A stretch of 64,000 nucleotides of DNA. It comes from Amycolatopsis thermalba. Lineage in GTDB: Bacteria > Actinomycetota > Actinomycetes > Mycobacteriales > Pseudonocardiaceae. The notes beneath the pieces were generated by a model. That model made no database searches and had not been told where the DNA came from. It saw nothing but the letters and a program-made list of their open reading frames with translations. Below, piece by piece: positions 8,063 to 17,113 of this stretch; the first letter of the stretch is position 1, and each line of letters opens with the position of its first letter. The stretch spans positions 1 to 64,000 of the forward strand of contig NZ_PQHW01000004.1 in the NCBI RefSeq assembly GCF_003385215.1, in the 5' to 3' direction. Made by a program: the position numbers and the translations under genes.

Positions 8063-9076
8063 TCAGCGCAGACGCCGTAGCGCGTCCAGGAAGCCGTCGG
8101 TCACCGCCGGGTCCCGCACGGCGATTCGGAGCCAGTCCCCGTCCAGGCCGGGGAACGTGTCGCCCCGGCGGAGGGCGTAGCCGGCTTCCCGCAGGCGCAG
8201 GCGTAGCTCGGCCGCGCCGGGGATCCGCACCAGCACGAACGGGCCCCGCGGCGTGCCGGCCACCTCGACGCCCAGCGAGCGCAGCCCGCTGACCAGGTAC
8301 TCCCGGTCCTGCTCCGCCCGCACCGCCAGCTTGTCCGCCTCGTCCAGAGCGGATGGGCGGCTGCAGGCGACCACCGCCCGCGCGGCGAGCGTCGACACCG
8401 ACCACGGGGGCTGCACGGCCCGCAGCGCCTCCACAACGGACGGTTCGGCCAGCACGTACCCGGCGCGCAGGCCCGCGATCCCCCACGTCTTCGTCAGGCT
8501 GCGGATCACCACCACGCCCGGAAGCCGTTCCCCCGCCAGGCTTTCCGGCTCACCCGGCACCGCGTCCAGGAACGCCTCGTCCACCACCAGAATCCGGCCC
8601 GGCCGCACCAGCGCGCGCAACGCCGCCGCCGGATGCAGCACCGACGTCGGATTGGTGGGGTTGCCGACGAACACCAGATCCGCGTCCGCGGGCACCGGTC
8701 CGAGCGCGAAACCGTCCGAAGCGGACAGTACGACCCGGTCCACCGCGTGCCCCGCCGCGCGCAACGCCGCCTCCGGCTCGGTGAACTGCGGGTGCACGAC
8801 CACCGCGTGCCGCGCCCGCATCGCGTTGGCCAGCAACGTGAACGCCTCCGCCGCGCCGGCCGTCACCAGCACGTCCAGTACGTCCCGGCCGTGCCGCGCG
8901 GCCACCGCCTGGGCAGCCGCGTCAACCGAGGGATACGCGGCCAGGTCGTCCAGCGCCGCGGCCAGTTCGGCGCGCAGCCACGCCGGTGGTGCCGGCAGCC
9001 GCACGTTCACCGCCAGGTCCACCAGGCCGTCCCCGACCTCGCGATCCCCGTGGTGGTGCAGGTCGTAGTCAGCCAT
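8063..9076 (-). CDS. cobC: Rv2231c-like PLP-dependent aminotransferase/decarboxylase CobC
   Basis: 337 residues, PLP fold type I, of the family called CobC or L-threonine-O-3-phosphate decarboxylase-like. It is thought to supply the (R)-1-amino-2-propanol (phosphate) linker used by CbiB. The PLP-binding lysine is in SLTKTWGIAGLRAGY (about residue 197). The substrate/PLP contacts VGNPTNPT and VVDEAFLDA precede it. The N-terminal DLHHHGDREV is typical of CobC rather than of histidinol-phosphate aminotransferase, the other possibility. It is last in the riboswitch-led operon and overlaps cobB by 8 bases. Confidence 0.9.
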   Translation of the reverse strand: MADYDLHHHGDREVGDGLVDLAVNVRLPAPPAWLRAELAAALDDLAAYPSVDAAAQAVAARHGRDVLDVLVTAGAAEAFTLLANAMRARHAVVVHPQFTEPEAALRAAGHAVDRVVLSASDGFALGPVPADADLVFVGNPTNPTSVLHPAAALRALVRPGRILVVDEAFLDAVPGEPESLAGERLPGVVVIRSLTKTWGIAGLRAGYVLAEPSVVEALRAVQPPWSVSTLAARAVVACSRPSALDEADKLAVRAEQDREYLVSGLRSLGVEVAGTPRGPFVLVRIPGAAELRLRLREAGYALRRGDTFPGLDGDWLRIAVRDPAVTDGFLDALRRLR

Positions 9077-10403
9077 GCGCGTGCACCGCCGCCGCGAACC
9101 GCCGCGCCAGCGCGGGATGCCCGGCCCAGTGGACGTGCAGGTAGGACGCGTGCAGCGTGGGCGAGGCGAACCCCTCCGCGGCGCCGTCCCACTCCCACGC
9201 CGCCACCGCGCCCGCGCGGGGCGTCACCACGGTCCGGTGGAACTCGTGCCCGGTCACCCGCTCCCCGGCCCGGGCCAGCAGGTGGTCCTGCACGGCGGAA
9301 GCCGTGCGGTACCCCAGCGCGCCCCGCCGGGTCATCACCGCCGAGGCGTCCAGCGCCCCGACCATCGGCAGCCCGTCCAGCTCCCGGCACAGGTACAGCA
9401 ACCCGGCGCACTCGGCCACCACCGGCATCCCGCGCCGGATCGCCGCGGCCAGCTCCTCGCGCAGCGGCGCGTTCGCCGACAGGTCCTCGACGTGCACCTC
9501 GGGGAACCCGCCCCCGAAGTACAGCCCGGCGCACCCCTCGGGCAACGCCTTGTCGTGCAACGGATCCAGATCCACGACGTCCACACCGGACGCCGCCAGC
9601 AACTCCACCGTCTCGGTGTACCGGAACGTGAACGCCGGCCCCGCGGCCGCCGCCACCACCCGCCGCGGCCCCGAGTACGACCCCGTCGGCTCCCACGCCG
9701 GCGCAGTCAGAGCCGGAGCCGACCGCGCCACCCGCACGATCGCCTCCAGGTCCACCCCGTCGGACACCCACGCGGCCAGCTGCGGCAGCAGCTCCCGCGA
9801 CTCGGCGTCCCGCTCGGCCGCCGGCACCAGCCCGAGGTGACGGCTCGGCGCGTGGATGTCGTCGCTGCGCCGCAACGCGCCCAGCACCGGAATCCCGGTG
9901 CGCACCAGGGCCGCGCGGATCTCCTCCTCGTGCCGCGGCGACCCCAGCTTGTTGAGGATCACCCCGGCGATCTGCACGCCCGGCTCGAAGTGCGCGAACC
10001 CGAGCACCATCGCCGCGACGCTGCGGCTCGCCGCGGACGCGTCCACCACGAGCACCACCGGCGCGCCCAGCGGCCGCGCGACGTGCGCCGTCGACGCGTA
10101 GCCCTCGGTGCCGAGCTGCCCGTCGAACAGCCCCATCACGCCTTCGATCACCGCGATGTCCGCGCCCGCGGAACCGTGCCGCAGCAACGGCGCCAGCAGG
10201 TCCTCGCCCTGCAGGAACGGATCGAGATTCCGCGGCGGCCGGCCGGTGGCGAGCGAGTGGTAGCCCGGATCGATGAAATCCGGCCCGACCTTGTGCCCGG
10301 AGACCGTCAGCCCACGCGCCCGCAGCGCGGCCATGAGCCCGGTGGCGATCGTCGTCTTGCCGTGCCCGGACGCGGGCGCGGCGATGACGACGCGGTTCAC
10401 CAT
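9069..10403 (-). CDS. cobB: Cobyrinate / hydrogenobyrinate a,c-diamide synthase CobB
   Basis: 444 residues. Amidates the a and c side chains of (hydrogeno)byrinic acid with glutamine. The N-terminal ATPase has ASGHGKTTIATGLMAAL (P-loop at residues 10-18), KVGPDFIDPGYH and EGVMGLFDG. The C-terminal amidotransferase domain carries the catalytic Cys in AECAGLLYL (about 332) and the conserved LYFGGGFPEVH. The frame is open much further upstream, but ATG 10403 gives the canonical N-terminus. The start lies 7 bases inside the end of cobO, so translation is coupled. Confidence 0.96.
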   Translation of the reverse strand: MVNRVVIAAPASGHGKTTIATGLMAALRARGLTVSGHKVGPDFIDPGYHSLATGRPPRNLDPFLQGEDLLAPLLRHGSAGADIAVIEGVMGLFDGQLGTEGYASTAHVARPLGAPVVLVVDASAASRSVAAMVLGFAHFEPGVQIAGVILNKLGSPRHEEEIRAALVRTGIPVLGALRRSDDIHAPSRHLGLVPAAERDAESRELLPQLAAWVSDGVDLEAIVRVARSAPALTAPAWEPTGSYSGPRRVVAAAAGPAFTFRYTETVELLAASGVDVVDLDPLHDKALPEGCAGLYFGGGFPEVHVEDLSANAPLREELAAAIRRGMPVVAECAGLLYLCRELDGLPMVGALDASAVMTRRGALGYRTASAVQDHLLARAGERVTGHEFHRTVVTPRAGAVAAWEWDGAAEGFASPTLHASYLHVHWAGHPALARRFAAAVHAHG

Positions 10404-11011
10404 TCGATGCCCCGCTGGCCCTTTTGCCCGGTGTCCATCGGGTGCTTGACCTTCGTCATGCGGGTGACCAGGTCCGCGGCCTCGATCAGCTCCTCCGGCG
10501 CGTTCCGGCCGGTGATCACGACGTGCTGACGGCCCGGCCGGTCGCGCAGCGCGGCGACCACCTCGGCGGTGTCGATCCAGCCCCAGTGCAGCGGGTAGGT
10601 GAACTCGTCCAGCACGTAGAAGTCGTGGCGCTCCTCGGCGAGGCGGCGCTTGATCTCCGCCCAGCCCTCGCGCGCGTTGGCGGCGTGGTCCTCGTCGGAC
10701 CCGGGCTTGCGCGACCAGCTCCAGCCCTCGCCCATCTTGTGCCACTCGACGGGCCCGCCCTGGCCGCTGCTCTCGTGCAGGGCACCCAGCGCGCGGAACG
10801 CGTTCTCCTCGCCCACCTTCCACTTCGCCGACTTGACGAACTGGAACACGCCGATCGACCAGCCCTGGTTCCACGCCCGCAGCGCCATCCCGAACGCGGC
10901 GGTCGACTTGCCCTTCATCTCGCCGGTGTGCACGGCCAGCAACGGCCGGTTGCGGCGCTGGCGGGTGGTGAGCCCGTCGTCGGGCACGACCAGCGGTTTC
11001 CCCTGCGGCAT
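10397..11011 (-). CDS. cobO: Cob(I)yrinic acid a,c-diamide adenosyltransferase CobO
   Basis: 204 residues, CobO/BtuR family. Transfers the 5'-deoxyadenosyl group of ATP to the Co(I) corrinoid. The P-loop GEMKGKST is at residues 30-37, followed by FQFVKSAKWKVGEE and the family signature VLDEFTYPLHWGW. It begins at ATG 11011, overlapping the stop of the upstream chelatase gene by one base, and is followed at once by cobB. The order chelatase-cobO-cobB is also that of Mycobacterium tuberculosis Rv2850c-Rv2849c-Rv2848c. Confidence 0.97.
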   Translation of the reverse strand: MPQGKPLVVPDDGLTTRQRRNRPLLAVHTGEMKGKSTAAFGMALRAWNQGWSIGVFQFVKSAKWKVGEENAFRALGALHESSGQGGPVEWHKMGEGWSWSRKPGSDEDHAANAREGWAEIKRRLAEERHDFYVLDEFTYPLHWGWIDTAEVVAALRDRPGRQHVVITGRNAPEELIEAADLVTRMTKVKHPMDTGQKGQRGIEW

Positions 11012-12954
11012 CAGGCAGCCCTCCTGCGCACCTCGGTGGCCAGCGCCGCCGCGGCGACCTCGCCCAGCGGCACGTGCTCGCCGCCCAGCCGCGCGGCCAG
11101 TTCCGCCGCGAGACCCAGGCGCATCCGCCCGGCCTCGCAGTCCATCACCACGGACGCGATTCCCGCGCCGGCCAGCATCTCGGCGGCCCGCTGCGAGCGC
11201 GCGACCGCGTCCGCGCCGCTGGTGGCCCGGCCGTCGGTGACCACCACGAGCAGCGGACGGCGACGCGGGTCGCGCACCGCCTCGACCCGCAGCACCCGCG
11301 CGGCCTCCAGCAGTCCTTCCGCCAGCGGCGTCCGCCCACCGGTCGGCAGCGCCTCCAGCCGCGCGGCGGCGGCCTCGACGCTGACGGTCGGCGGCAGCGC
11401 CAGCTCCGCGGCACCGGCGCGGAAGGTGACCAGCCCGACCTTGTCCCGCCGCTGGTAGGCGTCCAGCAGCAGGGACAGGACCGCGGCCTTCACCTCGCGC
11501 ATCCGCGACTTCGCGCCCATCGAGCCGGACGCGTCGACGCAGAACAACACGAGGTTGCCCTCGCGGCCCTCGCGCAGCGCGAACCGCAGGTCGCCGGGGC
11601 GCAGCACCAGGCCCGCGCCGTCGCGCCCGCGGGTTTTCTGGTGCGGCGCGGCGGCCCGCACGGTCGCGACCAGGTGCGGCCGCCCCGCGCGCGTGCCGGG
11701 CGGCCGGACGCCGATGGTCCGTCCGGCGTCGGTCACCGCGCGGGATCGCTTGCCGTGCGCCCCTTCGCCGAGACCGGCGACGCTGAACATCCTGGCGCGA
11801 TAGGGCTTTCCCGCGCCGACGGACTGCTGCTCGCTCCCGCCGCCGCCCGGTTCGCCACCGCTGTCGTTCTGGTGCCCCTGTTGGGTTTCGGCCGGCGCCT
11901 CGGAACCAGAGCCGGGACCGTCGTCGTCCGGCGGGCCCGGGTCCTCGGGCGGCTCGGCGTCGCGCAACGCCTGCTCCAGCTGTTCCTCGTCGATGCCCGG
12001 CGCGTCGAACGGGTTGCGGCGGCGCCGGTGCGGCAACGCGAGCCGCGCCGCCACGCGGATGTCCTCTGTGGACACCTCGGTGCGCCCGCTCCACGCCGCG
12101 TGGGCGACCGCGGTGCGGGCGGTGACGATGTCCGCGCGCATCCCGTCCACCTCGAAGGCCGCGCACACCTCGGCGATCTGCCGCAGCGCTTCGTCGGTCA
12201 GCTCGACCGACGGCAGGAGCTTCTGCGCCGCCGCGATCTCGGCCGCGAGCTGGGCGTCGTCGTCGGCGTAGCGGGCGGCGAAGGAGTCCGGATCGGCCTC
12301 GTAGGCAAGCCGACGGCGGATCACCTCGGCGCGCTGCTCCGGATCGCGGCTCGCGGCCACCTCGACGGTGAGGCCGAACCGGTCGAGCAGCTGCGGCCGC
12401 AGCTCGCCCTCCTCCGGGTTCATGGTGCCGATCAGCACGAACCGCGCCGCGTGCGACACCGACACGCCCTCGCGCTCGACCGTCGCGCGGCCCATCGCCG
12501 CCGCGTCGAGCAGCGTGTCGACCAGGTGGTCGTGCAGCAGGTTGACCTCGTCGACGTAGAGCAGGCCGCGGTGCGCGGCGGCGAGCAGGCCGGGCTGGAA
12601 GTCGGTGACGCCCTCGGTCAGCGCGCGTTCCAGGTTCAGCGAGCCGATCACGCGGTCCTCGGCCGCCCCCACCGGCAGCTCGACCAGCCGGGCGGGACGC
12701 CGCGCGGCGCGGGTGTCGTGCGGGGCGTCCGGGCAGTCCGGGTCGGGCGCGGCGGGGTCGCACGAGAAGCGGCACCCCTCGACGACGTCGACCTCGGGCA
12801 GCAGACCGGCCAGCGCGCGCACCATCGTCGACTTCGCAGTGCCCTTTTCGCCGCGCACCAGCACGCCGCCGATGGCCGGGGAGATCGCCGAGAGCACCAG
12901 TCCGAGCCGGAGGTCCGGCATCCCGACGACGGCGGTGAACGGATACGGCCTCAA
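11011..12954 (-). CDS. Fused ChlI/ChlD-type chelatase subunit, probable CobN partner
   Basis: 647 residues. An AAA+ ChlI/BchI domain has Walker A GEKGTAKST (residues 35-43), Walker B LLYVDEVNLL (about 131-140) and an arginine-containing RPQLLDRFGL. An acidic, Pro/Gly-rich linker follows (about 325-385), then a C-terminal von Willebrand A domain with MIDAS motif DASGSM (about 475). Such fusions are usually labelled magnesium chelatase. No chlorophyll gene is present, cobN is in the same cluster and cobO/cobB follow in the operon, so a role as the ATPase partner of CobN in cobalt insertion is the best inference. It is the first gene after the cobalamin riboswitch. Confidence 0.92.
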   Translation of the reverse strand: MRPYPFTAVVGMPDLRLGLVLSAISPAIGGVLVRGEKGTAKSTMVRALAGLLPEVDVVEGCRFSCDPAAPDPDCPDAPHDTRAARRPARLVELPVGAAEDRVIGSLNLERALTEGVTDFQPGLLAAAHRGLLYVDEVNLLHDHLVDTLLDAAAMGRATVEREGVSVSHAARFVLIGTMNPEEGELRPQLLDRFGLTVEVAASRDPEQRAEVIRRRLAYEADPDSFAARYADDDAQLAAEIAAAQKLLPSVELTDEALRQIAEVCAAFEVDGMRADIVTARTAVAHAAWSGRTEVSTEDIRVAARLALPHRRRRNPFDAPGIDEEQLEQALRDAEPPEDPGPPDDDGPGSGSEAPAETQQGHQNDSGGEPGGGGSEQQSVGAGKPYRARMFSVAGLGEGAHGKRSRAVTDAGRTIGVRPPGTRAGRPHLVATVRAAAPHQKTRGRDGAGLVLRPGDLRFALREGREGNLVLFCVDASGSMGAKSRMREVKAAVLSLLLDAYQRRDKVGLVTFRAGAAELALPPTVSVEAAAARLEALPTGGRTPLAEGLLEAARVLRVEAVRDPRRRPLLVVVTDGRATSGADAVARSQRAAEMLAGAGIASVVMDCEAGRMRLGLAAELAARLGGEHVPLGEVAAAALATEVRRRAA

Positions 12955-12984
12955 GCGAACTCCTTCGCCACGCGCGGGTGTCCT

Positions 12985-13125
12985 CGCCCGCCTGAACAGG
13001 GCACGTGCCGGGCACGTAACGGCCGCCGAAGCTCTGGCTCCCGGCCTTCTGGCCGGTCACAGTGGCGGGACCGCCCCGGAGTCGCACCGGGTTCCTGCGG
13101 CGACCGTCGCCAGGATCATCGCATA
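12985..13125 (-). promoter_or_regulatory. Cobalamin riboswitch controlling chlID-cobO-cobB-cobC
   Basis: Read on the minus strand, the leader contains the hallmark cobalamin aptamer core: ggaacccggtgcgactcc (about 13094 downwards), then ggtcccgccactgtgaccgg, then a B12-box-like gagccagagc (13041-13031). The spacing and the GCCACTG element are as in the cobalamin (AdoCbl) riboswitch family. It lies between the divergent chlID and cobL genes and is oriented toward chlID, whose start is about 30 bases beyond the aptamer. This implies repression of the chelatase operon when cobalamin is abundant. The outer limits are approximate. Confidence 0.93.
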
Positions 13126-13137
13126 CGGTCTCCCCCC

Positions 13138-14313
13138 GTGAGGATCGTCGTTGTGGGTGTCCCGGCCGACGGGTGGGCCGGGCTGACCGAGCCCGCACGG
13201 GCCGAGATCGCGGCGGCCGAGGTGCTGTTCGGCGGCCGCCGGCAGCTGGACCTGGTGCCGCTCGACGTGGACAAGGTGCCGTGGCCGAGCCCGCTGCTGC
13301 CCGCGCTGGACGGCCTGTTCGCCGAGCACGCCGGGCGCCGGATCGGCGTGCTGGCCAGCGGCGATCCGCTGCTGTCGGGCATCGGGACGACGCTGGTCAG
13401 GCGGTTCGGCGCGGACTCCGTGCGGATCGTGCCCGCGGTGTCGTCGGTGGCGCTGGCGCGGGCGCGGATGGGCTGGTCGGCGGAGGAGACCGAGGTGGTC
13501 AGCGTCGTCGGGCGCAGCGTGCACCGGGTGAGCCGGGCGCTCGCGCCGAAGGCGCGGCTGGTGGTGCTCAGCTCCGACGCGGACACGCCCGCGCAACTGG
13601 CGCAGGTGTTGGTGGCAAGGGGTTTCGGCGAGAGCAAGCTCACGGTGCTGGAGCAGCTCGGCGGTCCGGCCGAACGCCGCGCCGAAGGCTTCGCGCGAGA
13701 CTGGTCACACCCGGCTGGGGATCCGTTGAACGTCGTGGCGGTCGAGTGCGCGGGCCCGGCGTTGCCGACGCTGCCCGGGCTGCCCGACGACGCGTTCGAA
13801 CACGACGGGCAGATCACCAAGCGCGACCTGCGGGCGTGCGCGCTGGCCGGGCTGGCGCCGGTGGCCGGTGAGCTGCTGTGGGACGTGGGCGCGGGCGCGG
13901 GGAGCGTCGGGATCGAGTGGTCGCGCGCGCATCCGGCGAACCGCGCGATCGCCGTCGAGCGCAGTGCCGGACGGGCCGCACGCATCCAGCGCAACGCGGA
14001 CCGGCTGGGGGTGCCCGAACTGCGGGTGGTGACGGGCACCGCGCCGGAGGCGCTGGCGGACCTGCCCACGCCCGACGCGGTGTTCGTCGGCGGCGGGCTG
14101 GCGTCGCTGGACGCCTGCCTGGCGGCGCTGCGGCCCGGCGGGCGGCTGGTCGCGCACGCGGTGACGCTGGAGTCGGAGCAGGTCCTGGCGAGCGCGTACC
14201 GGCGGCACGACGGCGAGCTGATCCGGATCGCCGTCGAACACGCCGCCCCGCTCGGCGGGTTCACCGGCTGGACCCCCGCCCGGACCGTGACGCAATGGAG
14301 TTTCGTGAAATGA
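13138..14313 (+). CDS. cobL: Precorrin-6Y C5,15-methyltransferase (decarboxylating) CobL
   Basis: 391 residues, fusion of a CbiE-like tetrapyrrole methylase (about 1-190, with LASGDPLLSGIG) and a CbiT-like Rossmann methyltransferase (about 195-391, SAM motif DVGAGAGSVGIEW near 250, with ITKRDLRACALAGLAPV before it). It methylates C5 and C15 and decarboxylates the C12 acetate to give precorrin-8X. The GTG start at 13138 is the first start giving the usual MRIVVVGVPADG. The gene starts beside the riboswitch but in the opposite direction, so it is not controlled by that aptamer. It overlaps cobM by 4 bases. Confidence 0.95.
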   Translation: MRIVVVGVPADGWAGLTEPARAEIAAAEVLFGGRRQLDLVPLDVDKVPWPSPLLPALDGLFAEHAGRRIGVLASGDPLLSGIGTTLVRRFGADSVRIVPAVSSVALARARMGWSAEETEVVSVVGRSVHRVSRALAPKARLVVLSSDADTPAQLAQVLVARGFGESKLTVLEQLGGPAERRAEGFARDWSHPAGDPLNVVAVECAGPALPTLPGLPDDAFEHDGQITKRDLRACALAGLAPVAGELLWDVGAGAGSVGIEWSRAHPANRAIAVERSAGRAARIQRNADRLGVPELRVVTGTAPEALADLPTPDAVFVGGGLASLDACLAALRPGGRLVAHAVTLESEQVLASAYRRHDGELIRIAVEHAAPLGGFTGWTPARTVTQWSFVK

Positions 14314-15089
14314 CCGTGTTCTTCATCGGCGCCGGGCCCGGCGCGGCGGACCTGATCACCGTGCGCGGGCGCGACCTCCTGGCGCGCTGCGGCGTGTGCC
14401 TGTACCCCGGCAGCCTCACCCCGCCGGACCTGCTCGCCCACTGCCCCGCGGACGCGCGGCGGATCGACACGGCGGACCTGTCGCTGGACCAGATCGTCGG
14501 CGAGCTGGTCGCGGCGGACCGCGCGGGCCACGACGTGGCGCGGCTGTGCTCGGGCGACCCGTCGATCTACAGCGCGGTGGCCGAGCAGATGCGCCGCCTC
14601 GACGCGGCCGGTGTGCCGTACCAGGTGGTGCCCGGGGTGCCGGCGTTCGCCGCCGCGGCCGCGGAGCTGGGCCGCGAACTGACGGTGCCGACGATCGGGC
14701 AGAGCCTGGTCATCACGCGAGTCCAGGCCCGCTCGACGGCCATGCCGGCGGGCGAGACGCTGGCGAACTTCGCCGCCACCGGCACGACGCTGGCCGTGCA
14801 CCTGGCGATCAACCGGATCGAGCAGGTGGTGGCGGAACTGCTCCCGCACTACGGCGCCGACTGCCCGGTGGCCGTGGTGCACTGCGCGAGCCAGCCGGGG
14901 CAACGCATCCTGCGCGGCACGCTGTCCGGCATCGCGCCGGAGGTGCGCGCCGCGGGAATCGACCGCGCGGCGGTGATCTTCGTGGGCCGCGTGCTGGCGG
15001 CGGAGAAGTTCCCGGACAGCTACCTGTACTCGGCGGCGCGGGACCGGTCGGAGAAGATCCGGATCGTCCCGAATCCGGGTATCGATTAG
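14310..15089 (+). CDS. cobM: Precorrin-4 C11-methyltransferase CobM
   Basis: 259 residues, SAM-dependent tetrapyrrole methylase. It methylates C11 of precorrin-4 to give precorrin-5. The N-terminal FFIGAGPGAADLITVRG, CLYPGSLTP, RLCSGDPSIYSAV and the late CASQPGQRILRGTL are typical of CobM/CbiF. The start ATG overlaps the cobL stop (ATGA). About 195 bases to the next gene contain no recognisable gene or repeat. Confidence 0.95.
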   Translation: MTVFFIGAGPGAADLITVRGRDLLARCGVCLYPGSLTPPDLLAHCPADARRIDTADLSLDQIVGELVAADRAGHDVARLCSGDPSIYSAVAEQMRRLDAAGVPYQVVPGVPAFAAAAAELGRELTVPTIGQSLVITRVQARSTAMPAGETLANFAATGTTLAVHLAINRIEQVVAELLPHYGADCPVAVVHCASQPGQRILRGTLSGIAPEVRAAGIDRAAVIFVGRVLAAEKFPDSYLYSAARDRSEKIRIVPNPGID

Positions 15090-15284
15090 AAAAAGGCGGT
15101 TGCCGCCACGATTCACCGCTGGCCACGACGTGCTTCTCCCGCCCCGTTCCGGGCGGCGGCAGGAGCTGGCCGCGGACAGCCGGTCGGCGGGGTTCCACGC
15201 GCTCCTCGCCGATCCGGAGAACCAGCGAAAGACCTGCGCCAACTCATCGCCGACGGGGGAGTTCCGCTGGGCTGGCGACCGGCG

Positions 15285-16355
15285 TCAGCTACCCGCACCC
15301 CTCGGCGGTTCGCTGACCCCCACCACGGTCCCGGCGCGGTCGATCACCAGCACGTCCACCGCGACCGGCGCCGGGTCCAGCACCGATGCCGCGAACGCGC
15401 GTGCCCGGTCGGCCACCACGTCGCCGATCGGGAAGCCCGCCTCCTGCGACAACTGCAGCGCGTGCAGCGCCGTGTTCGCCTCCAGGATCCGGTCGGCGAG
15501 CCCCTCGGGCGCGAACGAGGCCAGCAGCGCCAGGTCCACCTGCGACCGCTTCGAGTGCAGGTCCAGGTGCCCGGCCGCGAGCTTCGACATCTTCGCGAAC
15601 CCGCCCGCGATCGTCAGGCGCGGCACGGGATGGCGCTTCACGTACTTGAGCACCGCGCCCGCGAAGTCGCCCATGTCCAGCAGCGCCGTCTCCGGCAACC
15701 CGTACCGCTGCGCGACCACCCGCTCCGACGTGCTGCCCGTCGCACCGGCCACGTGCGAATGCCCCAGCGCCCGCGCCACATCGACCCCGCGCCGGATGCT
15801 GTCGATCCACGCCGAGCACGAGTACGGCACCACCACCCCGGTCGTGCCGAGGATCGACAAGCCACCGATGATCCCCAGCCGCGGGTTCCACGTCTGCCGC
15901 GCCAGCTCCTCCCCCTCGGGCACGGAGATCTCCACCACGACGTCCCCGGAATCGCCGGACGCGGCCGCCACCCGCCGCACCGCCTCGGTCATCAGCCGCC
16001 GCGGCACCGGGTTGATCGCCGGCTCGCCCACCGGCAGCGGCAGCCCCGGCAACGTCACCGTGCCCACGCCGACCCCGGCGCGGAACGTCACCCCGCTGCC
16101 CTGCTCGCCACGACGCACCGTGGACAGGATCAGCGCGCCGTGCGTCACGTCCGGGTCGTCGCCCGCGTCCTTGATCACCCCGGCCGTCGCCGAATCCGCG
16201 TCCAGGCGCTCGGTGGCCAGCGCGAACGCCGGGCGCCGGCCCTGCGGCAGCTCCACCTCCACCGGGTCCGGGAACTCGCCGGTGAGCAGCGCGGTGTACG
16301 CGGCCGTGGTGGCCGCGGTCGCACACGCTCCGGTGGTCCACCCGTACCTCATCAC
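15285..16355 (-). CDS. cbiD: Cobalt-precorrin-5B (C1)-methyltransferase CbiD
   Basis: 356 residues, matching CbiD along its length: N-terminal RYGWTTGACATAATTAAY, middle INPVPRRLM and GLSILGTTGVVVPYS, and later GDFAGAVLKYVKRHPVPRL and SKRSQVDL. CbiD methylates C1 in the anaerobic, cobalt-early pathway. Its aerobic functional counterpart, CobF, is not seen in this window although CobG is. It is transcribed alone on the minus strand, diverging from cobK with only 8 bases between the start codons. Confidence 0.95.
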   Translation of the reverse strand: MMRYGWTTGACATAATTAAYTALLTGEFPDPVEVELPQGRRPAFALATERLDADSATAGVIKDAGDDPDVTHGALILSTVRRGEQGSGVTFRAGVGVGTVTLPGLPLPVGEPAINPVPRRLMTEAVRRVAAASGDSGDVVVEISVPEGEELARQTWNPRLGIIGGLSILGTTGVVVPYSCSAWIDSIRRGVDVARALGHSHVAGATGSTSERVVAQRYGLPETALLDMGDFAGAVLKYVKRHPVPRLTIAGGFAKMSKLAAGHLDLHSKRSQVDLALLASFAPEGLADRILEANTALHALQLSQEAGFPIGDVVADRARAFAASVLDPAPVAVDVLVIDRAGTVVGVSEPPRGAGS

Positions 16356-16363
16356 CAGGCAGT

Positions 16364-17113
16364 ATGGCTGGCGTGACGCAAGTACTCGTGCTCGGAGGCA
16401 CCGGTGAGGCCCGCGCGCTGGCCGCCGGGCTCGTCCACCGCGGCGTCGCGGTCACGTCGTCGCTGGCCGGACGCGTCGCCAACCCGCGCCTGCCGGCCGG
16501 CGAAGTGCGCGTCGGCGGCTTCGGCGGACCGGACGGCCTCGCGCGGTGGCTGACCGAGCACGGCACCGCCGCCGTGGTGGACGCCACACACCCGTTCGCC
16601 GAACGCATCGGCGCGTCCGCGGCAACGGCCACGAGCCAGGCGGGCGTCCCGCTGCTGCGCCTGCAGCGCCCCGGCTGGCAGCAAGGCCCGGGCGACGACT
16701 GGCACTGGGTGGACACCCTCGACGAGGCCGCGACGGTGGCCGAACGGCTGGGCGACCGGATCTTCCTCACCAGCGGCCGCCAGGGCCTGTCCGCCTTCGC
16801 GCGCTGCACGCGGCCGTACTTCCTGGCCCGCTGCGTCGACCCGCCGGAACCGCCGCTGCCGCCGCGCCTGGACGTCCTGCTCGACCGCGGCCCCTACACC
16901 GTCGAGGGCGAGACCGCGCTGCTGCGCGAGCACCGCATCGACGTGCTGGTCACCAAGGACAGCGGCGGCGACATGACCACCGCGAAGCTCGTCGCGGCCC
17001 GTCAGGAGGGTGTGCCGGTGGTCGTCGTGCGGCGCCCACCGCGGCCGCCGGCGCACACCGTCGCGGACGTGGATGCCGCGCTGCGCTGGGTGTCGGCGAT
17101 CCTGGACGCATGA
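16364..17113 (+). CDS. cobK: Precorrin-6A reductase CobK
   Basis: 249 residues. NADPH-dependent reductase of the CobK/CbiJ family that converts precorrin-6A to dihydro-precorrin-6. The N-terminal nucleotide-binding segment VLVLGGTGEARALA (residues 7-20), DATHPFAERI, FLTSGRQGLSAF and the C-terminal VTKDSGGDMTTAKL are family signatures. It diverges from cbiD with almost no space and overlaps bluB by 4 bases, so the two genes are probably one transcript. Confidence 0.95.
   Translation: MAGVTQVLVLGGTGEARALAAGLVHRGVAVTSSLAGRVANPRLPAGEVRVGGFGGPDGLARWLTEHGTAAVVDATHPFAERIGASAATATSQAGVPLLRLQRPGWQQGPGDDWHWVDTLDEAATVAERLGDRIFLTSGRQGLSAFARCTRPYFLARCVDPPEPPLPPRLDVLLDRGPYTVEGETALLREHRIDVLVTKDSGGDMTTAKLVAARQEGVPVVVVRRPPRPPAHTVADVDAALRWVSAILDA

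Noticed and set aside
9075-10529. Long antisense open frames opposite cobB and other high-GC genes
   Set aside because: Arg/Pro-rich shadow frames caused by GC-rich third positions; the recognised domains lie on the other strand.
11011-12954. Chlorophyll or bacteriochlorophyll magnesium chelatase
   Set aside because: No other bacteriochlorophyll gene; riboswitch and operon context point to cobalamin.
15090-15284. Possible gene remnant between cobM and cbiD
   Set aside because: Short frames give no recognisable protein on either strand, so I left it unassigned.
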